Below are positions 7,291 through 12,770 of a stretch of DNA of 12,770 nt, in pieces. The notes beneath the pieces are model-generated. The model searched no databases, was not told where the DNA came from, and saw only the letters and a list, made by a program, of their open reading frames with translations. The translations under genes and the position numbers were made by a program. The stretch covers positions 1-12,770 of the forward strand of contig JAIRLC010000162.1 of the NCBI GenBank assembly GCA_031259645.1, written 5' to 3'. The stretch is from Prevotellaceae bacterium. GTDB taxonomy: Bacteria; Bacteroidota; Bacteroidia; Bacteroidales; UBA932. Within the stretch, counting starts at the first letter, position 1; the number at the start of each line of letters is the position of its first letter.

Positions 7291-7707
7291 TTAAATGGAG
7301 CTTAAGCCGGCAAAGCCGGCAATTATGCCGCCGATGGCTATAATGTAGATAATATATGCTACATATATGGCAAGACCTGAAGCCAACGCTGCAATACAAA
7401 AGTTCTTGGCATTGTTCGAGGCTCTTTGCGCGGCATCGACATTGCCCTGCGTGTAATATCTTTCTACCTGTGCGGCATAGACTATCGCAGGAATGCCCAG
7501 CGGCAAGCAGCATAAAATAGTTACGACAATCGACTGCCAGAGGTAAGTGTTCGGCATGACGTCGTCTGGTGTTAATGTATATTGCGATGAGGCAGATGCC
7601 GGTGAAGGCGTTGTTCCGGATACGCCGGATTGAATTTCGCATCCGCATTTTGCACAAAAACGCGCATGGTCGGGATTAGGTTCTCCACAGTTTGAACAGT
7701 ATTTCAT
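7291..7707 (-). CDS. Zinc-ribbon and CD225/dispanin-domain membrane protein
   Basis: The protein is 138 aa. The N-terminus is a zinc ribbon with Cys4-x2-Cys7 and Cys18-x2-Cys21 (MKYCSNCGEPNP...RFCAKCG). A Ser/Pro/Thr-rich linker (about 28-50) leads into a CD225-like module: PNTYLWQSIVVTILCCLPLGIPAIVYAAQV (52-81, first membrane segment), a polar loop with YYTQGNVDAAQRASNNAK (84-101), and a second hydrophobic segment (102-134). This is the fold class of eukaryotic IFITM proteins, but bacterial members have no settled role. It heads a two-gene unit with the DUF2752 gene and has its own promoter-like sequence. A role at the membrane is all that can be inferred. Confidence 0.85.
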   Translation of the reverse strand: MKYCSNCGEPNPDHARFCAKCGCEIQSGVSGTTPSPASASSQYTLTPDDVMPNTYLWQSIVVTILCCLPLGIPAIVYAAQVERYYTQGNVDAAQRASNNAKNFCIAALASGLAIYVAYIIYIIAIGGIIAGFAGLSSI

Positions 7708-7732
7708 AATATTAAAGATTTAATTTCCGATA

Positions 7733-7764
7733 CAAATGTAATAAAAATTAATCACATTAAACAA
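7733..7764 (-). promoter_or_regulatory. Candidate promoter of the CD225-DUF2752 unit
   Basis: Read on the minus strand, TACATTTG (7740-7733) matches the TAnnTTTG -7 box, with TTG (7764-7762) 21 nt upstream as a -33 element. It would give a 5' UTR of about 20 nt before the ATG at 7707. It lies in the AT-rich gap after def. Confidence 0.5.
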
Positions 7765-7790
7765 TTAGTCCCATTAGCACATTAATCTCC
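7743..7790. repeat. ATTA/CACATTAA short direct repeats between def and the CD225 gene
   Basis: CACATTAA occurs at 7753-7760 and 7778-7785, with ATTAG at 7765-7769 and 7773-7777 between them and ATTAAT on each flank. The AT-rich series fills most of the 84-nt gap and overlaps the -33 element of the candidate promoter. It resembles slippage-type repeats seen in other Bacteroidetes intergenic regions. No clear terminator for the upstream def transcript is visible here. Confidence 0.5.
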
Positions 7791-7791
7791 G

Positions 7792-8343
7792 TCAGGCTAT
7801 GCGTGTTTTGTAGGCGGCGGAGGCTTTCCCGCGTGCAATGTTTTTGAGCTTTCCGCTCACCAATTTCCGCCGGATGGGCGATAATTTTTCGGTAAATATA
7901 TTGCCTTCCAAGTGGTCAAACTCGTGTTGCACAATACGCGCTGCAATGCCCGACAGGTATTCTTCCTGCGCGTCAAACCGTTCGTCGAGATAACGGATAC
8001 GCACCTTTGTGGGGCGCACCACATCTTCGTGAATGTCGGGGACACTCAGGCACCCTTCATTGAACGAGCCGGTCTCTTCGCTGTATTCCGTAATTTCCGG
8101 ATTAATCATTACCCGCTGGAACGTAGCCAGCGCCGCTTCATTCTTTTTAAACGGCGCGCCATCCACAATAAACAAACGGATGGAATGTCCCACTTGCGGC
8201 GCGGCCAATCCCACGCCTTCGGCATTGGCCAAAGTCTCTTTCATGTCGGCAATAAGCTGCTGCAACCCCTCGTAATCTTTCGTTACCGGCAGCGCTTTCT
8301 TCTTCAGCACGGCAGAGCCATACACATAAATCGATAAAACCAT
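7792..8343 (-). CDS. def: Peptide deformylase
   Basis: Removes the formyl group from the N-terminal methionine of nascent proteins; a metalloenzyme, usually Fe2+ in vivo. All three family motifs are intact in 183 aa: GVGLAAPQVG (43-52), EGCLS (96-100, metal ligand Cys98) and HEFDH (140-144, ligands His140 and His144, catalytic Glu141). The conserved N-terminus (MVLSIYVYGSAVLKKKALPV) supports the start at 8343. A basic tail (155-183) follows the catalytic core. The start is 1 nt after the ruvX stop, indicating coupled expression. Confidence 0.97.
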   Translation of the reverse strand: MVLSIYVYGSAVLKKKALPVTKDYEGLQQLIADMKETLANAEGVGLAAPQVGHSIRLFIVDGAPFKKNEAALATFQRVMINPEITEYSEETGSFNEGCLSVPDIHEDVVRPTKVRIRYLDERFDAQEEYLSGIAARIVQHEFDHLEGNIFTEKLSPIRRKLVSGKLKNIARGKASAAYKTRIA

Positions 8344-8344
8344 A

Positions 8345-8758
8345 TCACTGTTTCCTTTCCAAATACGATTGTAAAATAATTACGGCGCTCACCTTATCTA
8401 CCATAGCCTTATTGCGCCGGTCCATTTTTTTAACGCCGCCATCAATCATCGCCCTGAATGCGATTTTTGACGTGAAGCGTTCATCTTCAAGCGCCACATT
8501 GATGCCGGGAAATTGCTTGCGCAATTGCAGCAAAAACGGATCGACGTAGCGGGCGGCTTCGGCCGGCGTATTGTCTAAATTTTTCGGATACCCCACCACA
8601 AAACATTCCACCGCTTCCTTGCCGGCATATCCTTTCAAATAATCCATCAACGCCGCTGTTTCTACCGTAGCCAAAGGCGTGGCAATCAACTGTAGCGGGT
8701 CGGTTACTGCCAACCCCGTACGTTTCGAGCCATAATCAATCGCTACAATACGCGCCAT
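8345..8758 (-). CDS. ruvX: YqgF/RuvX family RNase H-fold nuclease (putative Holliday junction resolvase)
   Basis: A 137-aa protein of the YqgF family, associated with pre-16S rRNA 5'-end processing in E. coli and predicted by fold to cut Holliday junctions. Motifs are IDYGSKRTGLAVTD (7-20, catalytic Asp8), VVGYPKNLDNTP (54-65), LEDERFTS (90-97, acidic residues 91-93) and DKVSAVIILQ (121-130, Asp121). The start is set at ATG 8758 (MARIVAIDYG) because relatives begin there. An ATG at 8773 would add five residues (MYICT) with no family match and would leave 2 nt after the preceding gene instead of 17. A promoter-like TATATTTG lies just before this start. Confidence 0.93.
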   Translation of the reverse strand: MARIVAIDYGSKRTGLAVTDPLQLIATPLATVETAALMDYLKGYAGKEAVECFVVGYPKNLDNTPAEAARYVDPFLLQLRKQFPGINVALEDERFTSKIAFRAMIDGGVKKMDRRNKAMVDKVSAVIILQSYLERKQ

Positions 8759-8762
8759 AGTA

Positions 8763-8793
8763 CAAATATACACATTTATTCCGGAACATCCAA
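8763..8793 (-). promoter_or_regulatory. Candidate internal promoter before ruvX
   Basis: On the minus strand, TATATTTG (8770-8763) is an exact TAnnTTTG -7 box and TTG (8793-8791) lies 20 nt upstream. It overlaps the 3' end of the gene of unknown function. Transcription would begin close to the ruvX ATG (8758), giving a nearly leaderless mRNA for ruvX-def. Confidence 0.4.
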
Positions 8794-9486
8794 CACATCG
8801 TCCGGCCTGAATTGGAAACCGATCCGCTTACCGGTTTGTATTTTGGCATTCTCGATTTTCGCATTCATCTGCTCTACGGTAGCCAACTTCACCAACTCAT
8901 AGGGCGGCGCCAACAAATCAAATTCAATCGCATACAGCATGGCCCTTTCCATGATTAACGCCAAATCAGCCGGCGTGATGGCCTTCTCGCCGAAACGACG
9001 GTAATTAAACGCTTCCTGACGTTTTCCTTCTACGAAAAAAAACTTGTCCTTGTTTATGAAAATGCGACCGATCAGGTAACCCAAGTCGTCGTTACGGTTA
9101 TATTTGAAAGAATCGGACAGGAAGTTATACACGCTGATGATGCCGCAATAAGAATGATCCGGCCCCTTTTGCACATACGCCGTTTTCCAGATCGGATGGT
9201 TGCGGTCAAACTGGAAAACATTAGAGTGCATGCTGAAAATAAGGACGTCGCCGGCCACTTTAATTTCGGCCTCGAACTTCCCCCGGTCGCGGTATTCCAA
9301 GCGAACACGGCGGTTTTGATTTTCAGGCAACACCTCGTTGATGTCATTACACAGCTCGTGTAAAATTTCTTTAATTTGATTGAAGATGTCGAGTGTGGCG
9401 TCATACACTTGCTCTTTCACCACCGATTTTCCGGTGAGATATTTAAGCATCGCCTCTCGGGGAGGCACTTCTGTTGTTGTTGGCAT
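8776..9486 (-). CDS. Conserved-looking protein of unknown function
   Basis: A 236-aa soluble protein with no signal peptide or membrane segment and no domain that I recognise. An N-terminal helical stretch (about 10-52) is followed by alternating strands (RRVRLEYRDRGKFEAEIKVAGDVLIFSMHSNVFQF, 59-93). A central segment has HPIWKTAYVQKGPDHSYCGIISVYNFLSDSF (97-127) and GYLIGRIFINKDKFFFVEGKR (136-156). A C-terminal helical region (171-215) ends in an acidic tail. Codon use and intact length look like a genuine gene. It lies 21 nt after proS and 17 nt before ruvX on the same strand, so it is probably co-transcribed with translation and RNA-processing functions. I believe close relatives are annotated as hypothetical in Bacteroidetes, but this is from memory. 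Confidence 0.85.
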   Translation of the reverse strand: MPTTTEVPPREAMLKYLTGKSVVKEQVYDATLDIFNQIKEILHELCNDINEVLPENQNRRVRLEYRDRGKFEAEIKVAGDVLIFSMHSNVFQFDRNHPIWKTAYVQKGPDHSYCGIISVYNFLSDSFKYNRNDDLGYLIGRIFINKDKFFFVEGKRQEAFNYRRFGEKAITPADLALIMERAMLYAIEFDLLAPPYELVKLATVEQMNAKIENAKIQTGKRIGFQFRPDDVLDVPE

Positions 9487-9507
9487 AATATTTAAAATTT
9501 ATAAAGG

Positions 9508-10980
9508 TTAGTAAGCACGGGCAAATACCACACGCTGCGCCGAGGGCTTTCCGGTAACCATACACGTTCCCGGTTCCGGCGGCACACCGGCAGGGATGCA
9601 ACGAATTGTCGCTTTCGTTTCCTCCTTGATTTTCGCTTCGGTTTCGGGCGTTCCGTCCCAATGGCAAAGAAAAAATCCGCCGTCCTCAATGCGTGTCTTA
9701 AATGTTGCGTAATTATCTATCGTAAACGTGTGCGCTTCCCTGAAATCAAGGGCTTTCTTGTAGATATTGTCCTGTATGGTTACGAGCAACTGCGCGATAT
9801 AGCCGGCTATTCCTTCCTTGGGCACACTTTGTTTTTCAAACGTATCACGGCGGGCTACTTCCAGCGTTTCCTGCTGCAAGTCGCGCGGGCCTGCCGCTAT
9901 GCGCACCGGCACGCCCTTCATTTCCCATTCTGCGAATTTGAAGCCTGAGCGTACATTGTCGCGGTCGTCTAACTTTACCGTAATGCCTTTTGCCTCCAGC
10001 GCTTTCTTCACCGGAAGCAGATATTCCGCGAGCTGCTGCAACTCCTCACTACCTTTATAAATAGGCACCAGCACCACTTGCAGCGGCGCCAACTTCGGAG
10101 GCAATACCAACCCATTGTTGTCGCTGTGCGCCATAATCAGCGCGCCAATCAAGCGCGTGGACACGCCCCACGAGGTCGCCCACACATACTCCAATTTACC
10201 CTCCTTGCCGGCGAACTGCACATCGAACGCCTTCGCGAAGTTCTGTCCCAGAAAATGCGAAGTGCCCGCCTGCAGCGCCTTCCCGTCTTGCATCAACGCC
10301 TCGATACACAACGTATCCAGCGCGCCGGCAAAACGTTCGCTTGGCGTTTTACTGCCCACAAGCACCGGCATGGCCATCCAATCCCGTGCAAACGAGGCAT
10401 ATACATTCACCATGCGTTCCGTTTCTTCTATAGCCTCCTGCCGTGTGGCGTGCGCCGTATGCCCTTCCTGCCACAGAAATTCTGCCGTGCGCAAGAACAG
10501 CCGTGTGCGCATCTCCCAGCGCACCACATTGGCCCACTGGTTACACAGCACCGGCAAATCGCGATAGGACTTAATCCAATTCTTATACGTATTCCAGATA
10601 ATCGTCTCCGACGTTGGCCGGATAATCAATTCTTCTTCCAATTTCGCCGCCGGATCAACCACGACGCCCTTTCCGCCGGGATCATTCATCAGCCGGTGAT
10701 GCGTGACCACCGCACACTCTTTGGCAAACCCCTCTACGTGCTCCGCCTCCTTACTCAAGAACGATTTCGGAATGAAAAGCGGAAAATAGGCATTGACGTG
10801 CCCCGTTTCCTTAAACATGTCATCCAGCGTTCTTTGTATCTTTTCCCAAATCGCATAGCCATAAGGCTTAATTACCATGCAACCCCTAACTGACGAATTT
10901 TCAGCCAAATCGGCTTTTACAACCAAATTATTATACCATAAGGCGTAGTTTTCTTCCCGATTTGTTATCTCTTTTGCCAT
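9508..10980 (-). CDS. proS: Prolyl-tRNA synthetase (short, archaeal/eukaryotic type)
   Basis: Charges tRNA-Pro with proline. The protein is 490 aa, lacks the editing insertion of the long bacterial form, and ends in the Ala-Tyr C-terminus typical of the archaeal-type enzyme. Class II aminoacyl-tRNA synthetase features are YFPLFIP (65-71), RPTSET (121-126), the motif 2 region [24 protein letters not shown] (154-177) and the motif 3 region with [17 protein letters not shown] near 310-330. The anticodon-binding domain follows. The C-terminal domain keeps three Cys (FFLC, TIRC, PGTC) in positions of the zinc site of this type. The start is ATG 10980 ([15 protein letters not shown]). A frame from 11109 adds 43 residues that would translate the divergent intergenic region and is rejected. 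It is the first gene of the minus-strand cluster. Confidence 0.96.
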   Translation of the reverse strand: MAKEITNREENYALWYNNLVVKADLAENSSVRGCMVIKPYGYAIWEKIQRTLDDMFKETGHVNAYFPLFIPKSFLSKEAEHVEGFAKECAVVTHHRLMNDPGGKGVVVDPAAKLEEELIIRPTSETIIWNTYKNWIKSYRDLPVLCNQWANVVRWEMRTRLFLRTAEFLWQEGHTAHATRQEAIEETERMVNVYASFARDWMAMPVLVGSKTPSERFAGALDTLCIEALMQDGKALQAGTSHFLGQNFAKAFDVQFAGKEGKLEYVWATSWGVSTRLIGALIMAHSDNNGLVLPPKLAPLQVVLVPIYKGSEELQQLAEYLLPVKKALEAKGITVKLDDRDNVRSGFKFAEWEMKGVPVRIAAGPRDLQQETLEVARRDTFEKQSVPKEGIAGYIAQLLVTIQDNIYKKALDFREAHTFTIDNYATFKTRIEDGGFFLCHWDGTPETEAKIKEETKATIRCIPAGVPPEPGTCMVTGKPSAQRVVFARAY

Positions 10981-11107
10981 ATTTTTAGTACCTTTGCAAT
11001 ATATATTAACGTTTTTTATTACTATTAATGCGAATAGTTCCCATAAACTCCGTATCTTTGACGTTGCAAAAATAAGAAATATTAACCAAATAAAAAAGGA
11101 GGAACTC
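10981..11107. promoter_or_regulatory. Divergent promoter region, proS / lipoprotein gene
   Basis: This 127-nt AT-rich gap separates two genes transcribed away from each other. On the plus strand, TATCTTTG (11053-11060) is an exact -7 match about 47 nt before the lipoprotein ATG, but it lacks a clear -33 TTG. TACCTTTG (10989-10996) is a second exact -7 match. For proS no convincing -7/-33 pair is visible; the nearest minus-strand resemblance is an imperfect TATATTG around 10998. Confidence 0.45.
11097..11102 (+). promoter_or_regulatory. Strong Shine-Dalgarno (AGGAGG) for the lipoprotein gene
   Basis: AGGAGG at 11097-11102 is a full anti-16S match, 5 nt before ATG 11108. It fixes the start of the lipoprotein gene over the longer frame from 10994. 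It stands out because the other genes in the window lack such a site. Confidence 0.8.
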
Positions 11108-12346
11108 ATGAGACCTTTAAATTACATCTTGATTTCCGCGGCTTTTATGCTTAGCGCGTGTGCCTCCAGCCAGTATTCATCGTCGGAAGACGGTATTTAC
11201 TTTAATCCCGACAGGCGGTACACCTATCCGGCAGCGGAGTCTTCGCCCGCCATGGCCAAAACCAAACTCTTAAACGAAAAAACACAGACTGTGATTGCTA
11301 CCCGTATGGAATCACAGGCCGACAACAAACAACAAGTAGATACACTTTACGTGACGAACGAAAACCGTACGGTAGAGATTGATGCAGAGCCCGATAAGAC
11401 GTATCTTATCGTGGATGAAAGCGATTCTTATGCCCGCCGTTTGCGTATGTTCGAAGAGGACGAATATACGCCGCCAACCGTGAACGTTAATATTGGCGCG
11501 GGCTACGGATTCGGTTACGGATGGCCCTATTACTCCTCTTGGTACAGCCCGTGGTGGAGTTATGGCTCCTATTACTACCCGTGGTCGTGGAGGTCTTCGT
11601 GGGGATGGTATGGCTATTGGGATCCGTGGTACTATCCGGGATATTACCGTCCGTGGTACTACAGCGGATATTATGGACACTATTACGGGCATCACCACCA
11701 TCATCACGACTATTACCACCATTACAGCAGTAATGTGAATTACGGGCGCCGCTTAGCCAATGCCGGCACGGCAAGACGCACTTCGTCGGTGGGCAATAGC
11801 CGCAGTAGCACAGCAAGTGCCGCCAGCGCCGCAAGCACTGCACGATACAGCACGACTTCCCGCACCCGGCCTCAAATTCAACGTGTGGCCGGCAGCACCG
11901 GCACACAAAGCAACGGGAACACCGGCAACAGCGTGGAAACCCGTCGCAGGAGCGCTTCGGCAGTGAACGGTAACAACACAAGTACATCCCTGCAACAAGG
12001 AAACCGGCAAGCGGGAACAACCGGCAACAGCACTACCGTAACATCGCGGCGCAGAAGCGACACCAATACAGGCACACAAAAGGCCACCTATACCCGCAGT
12101 AGTACTTCAACAAGAACGACAACCTCTACTTACAATAGCAACAGCGGTACCAGTTCTCGTCGCAGCACTGCCACATACAATAATAGTAATAACCGGAGCA
12201 GCCAACCGTCTACGAACTACAACAATTCCAGAAGCAACGTTTATTCAAACTCGTCAAATCAGGTTAACAGCAGCAGTGGAAGTAGTAGAAGCACAAGCAC
12301 AAGCAGTAGTAGCAGTAGTAGTGGTGGAACATCAAGGAGAAGATAA
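11108..12346 (+). CDS. Lipoprotein with Tyr/Trp/Gly/His-rich middle and Ser/Thr/Arg-rich tail
   Basis: The protein is 412 aa. The N-terminus is a lipoprotein signal (hydrophobic to residue 17, lipobox LSAC, lipidated Cys18), so it is anchored in the outer or inner membrane. Residues about 50-115 look folded and include [12 protein letters not shown] and a strand-rich stretch around [14 protein letters not shown]. Residues 132-202 are dense in Tyr, Trp, Gly and Pro and end with six consecutive His (195-200). From about 212 to the end the chain is Ser/Thr/Asn/Gly-rich, with Arg clusters at about 222, 279, 314, 351 and 410-412. The function is unknown; surface exposure or metal binding is conjecture. 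Similar proteins next to FadL-like genes occur in Bacteroidales from memory. The stop codon overlaps the next start by one base. Confidence 0.88.
   Translation: MRPLNYILISAAFMLSACASSQYSSSEDGIYFNPDRRYTYPAAESSPAMAKTKLLNEKTQTVIATRMESQADNKQQVDTLYVTNENRTVEIDAEPDKTYLIVDESDSYARRLRMFEEDEYTPPTVNVNIGAGYGFGYGWPYYSSWYSPWWSYGSYYYPWSWRSSWGWYGYWDPWYYPGYYRPWYYSGYYGHYYGHHHHHHDYYHHYSSNVNYGRRLANAGTARRTSSVGNSRSSTASAASAASTARYSTTSRTRPQIQRVAGSTGTQSNGNTGNSVETRRRSASAVNGNNTSTSLQQGNRQAGTTGNSTTVTSRRRSDTNTGTQKATYTRSSTSTRTTTSTYNSNSGTSSRRSTATYNNSNNRSSQPSTNYNNSRSNVYSNSSNQVNSSSGSSRSTSTSSSSSSSGGTSRRR
12261..12334 (+). repeat. AGY-trinucleotide microsatellite at the end of the lipoprotein gene
   Basis: A run of AGC, AGT and related serine codons, interspersed with ACA and GGT, encodes the Ser-rich C-terminus (about residues 385-409). 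The triplet period keeps the frame, so expansion or contraction would change only the tail length. Confidence 0.6.
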
Positions 12347-12770
12347 TGAACAGGATATTTTTATTTTTGGTATTGACTATTGGCGTTGTAAATTCTGCAA
12401 AGGCACAAGGGGCGTGGGATGGGTTAATTCTTTCCCAAACCCAATATGAGGGTTCGGCGCGATTTACCGCAATGGGTGGCGCATTTGCCGCATTGGGCGG
12501 CGAGTTCACGACGTTGAGCATAAACCCCGCCGGTATTGGTGTGTACCGCAATTCGGAATTTACTTTCTCCCTTGCATTCAACCACGGCAATACCGACGCC
12601 GGTTACCTCGGCAACACCGTGAACGACTCCTACGCCAAATTAAGTGTTAACAATTTGGGTATTGTTTTTGGAGGCATACGCGCCAATGAGGGTTTGGTGA
12701 GTTTTAACTGGGGCGTGGGATACAACAAACTCCATACGGTGACCAACCGCCGCACGGCGGCACAAGGAAT
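12346..12770 (+). CDS. FadL/OMPP1-like outer-membrane beta-barrel protein, 3' end outside the window
   Basis: 141 complete codons are visible with no stop before the window end. The N-terminus is a Sec signal peptide with a probable cleavage after Ala20 (SAKA before Gln21). The mature start has QTQYEGSARFTAMGGAFAAL, then NPAGIGVYR, the hallmark of OMPP1/FadL/TodX-type transporters, where the Gly-Gly-Ala and Asn-Pro-Ala-Gly segments form the luminal hatch. Alternating hydrophobic strands such as EFTFSLAF and LVSFNWGVGYNKL fit a beta-barrel. Bacteroides relatives are often labelled hemin receptor, without strong support that I know of. The ATG overlaps the lipoprotein stop (TAATG), so the two are likely translationally coupled and may act together at the outer membrane. 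Confidence 0.85.
   Translation, partial: MNRIFLFLVLTIGVVNSAKAQGAWDGLILSQTQYEGSARFTAMGGAFAALGGEFTTLSINPAGIGVYRNSEFTFSLAFNHGNTDAGYLGNTVNDSYAKLSVNNLGIVFGGIRANEGLVSFNWGVGYNKLHTVTNRRTAAQG

Noticed and set aside
10078..10893. Plus-strand 271-aa open frame inside proS
   Set aside because: It is antisense to strongly conserved synthetase motifs, is Arg/His-rich with shadow-frame composition, and has no start context.
10994..11107. 38-residue N-terminal extension of the lipoprotein
   Set aside because: The AGGAGG site and the signal peptide with lipobox place the start at 11108; the extension would bury the signal sequence.
10981..11109. 43-residue hydrophobic N-terminal extension of ProRS resembling a membrane segment
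   Set aside because: It would translate the divergent promoter region and overlap the lipoprotein start; ProRS homologs begin at [10 protein letters not shown].

Overview
The window looks like a chromosomal segment from a member of the Bacteroidetes, probably Bacteroidales. The evidence is promoter-like TAnnTTTG boxes with upstream TTG/TTTG elements, mostly weak Shine-Dalgarno sequences, a Bacteroidetes-type ketol-acid reductoisomerase, the short archaeal-type prolyl-tRNA synthetase, and an outer-membrane lipoprotein followed by a FadL-like beta-barrel. I cannot name a genus from sequence alone.

Region 1 (1-6840, + strand) is a branched-chain amino acid operon: ilvD, ilvB, ilvN, ilvC, leuA. 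It covers the common Ile/Val steps except the transaminase, plus the first committed step to leucine. In front of ilvD is what reads as a complete ribosome-mediated transcription attenuator. A promoter (18-48) is followed by a 23-codon leader peptide (75-146) in which 13 residues are Ile, Leu or Val. Three mutually exclusive RNA stems then follow: 1:2 protector, 2:3 antiterminator and 3:4 terminator with a six-T run. It is the best-supported noteworthy element here and too short for ordinary gene calling. The ilvD/ilvB junction carries short AT-rich repeats and a G-rich hairpin that has become the N-terminus of IlvB. IlvN is short (107 aa, one ACT domain) and overlaps ilvC.

Region 2 (6722-7791) starts with a convergent intergenic stretch of small inverted repeats, including a likely leuA terminator. 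Two minus-strand membrane-protein genes follow, a zinc-ribbon/CD225 protein and a DUF2752 protein, 4 bp apart with a plausible promoter of their own.

Region 3 (7792-10980, minus strand) is a tight housekeeping cluster read right to left: proS, a gene of unknown function, ruvX (yqgF), def. It joins translation (tRNA charging, formyl removal) with a Holliday-junction-resolvase-fold protein. A second promoter-like sequence lies directly before ruvX.

Region 4 (10981-12770, + strand) is divergent from proS. It encodes a lipoprotein with an aromatic/glycine/histidine-rich middle and a long Ser/Thr/Asn/Arg-rich tail. The stop codon of that gene overlaps the start of a FadL/OMPP1-like outer-membrane protein cut off by the window end. 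No tRNA, rRNA, CRISPR array, transposase or phage gene was seen, and no stretch over 300 bases lacks a gene.
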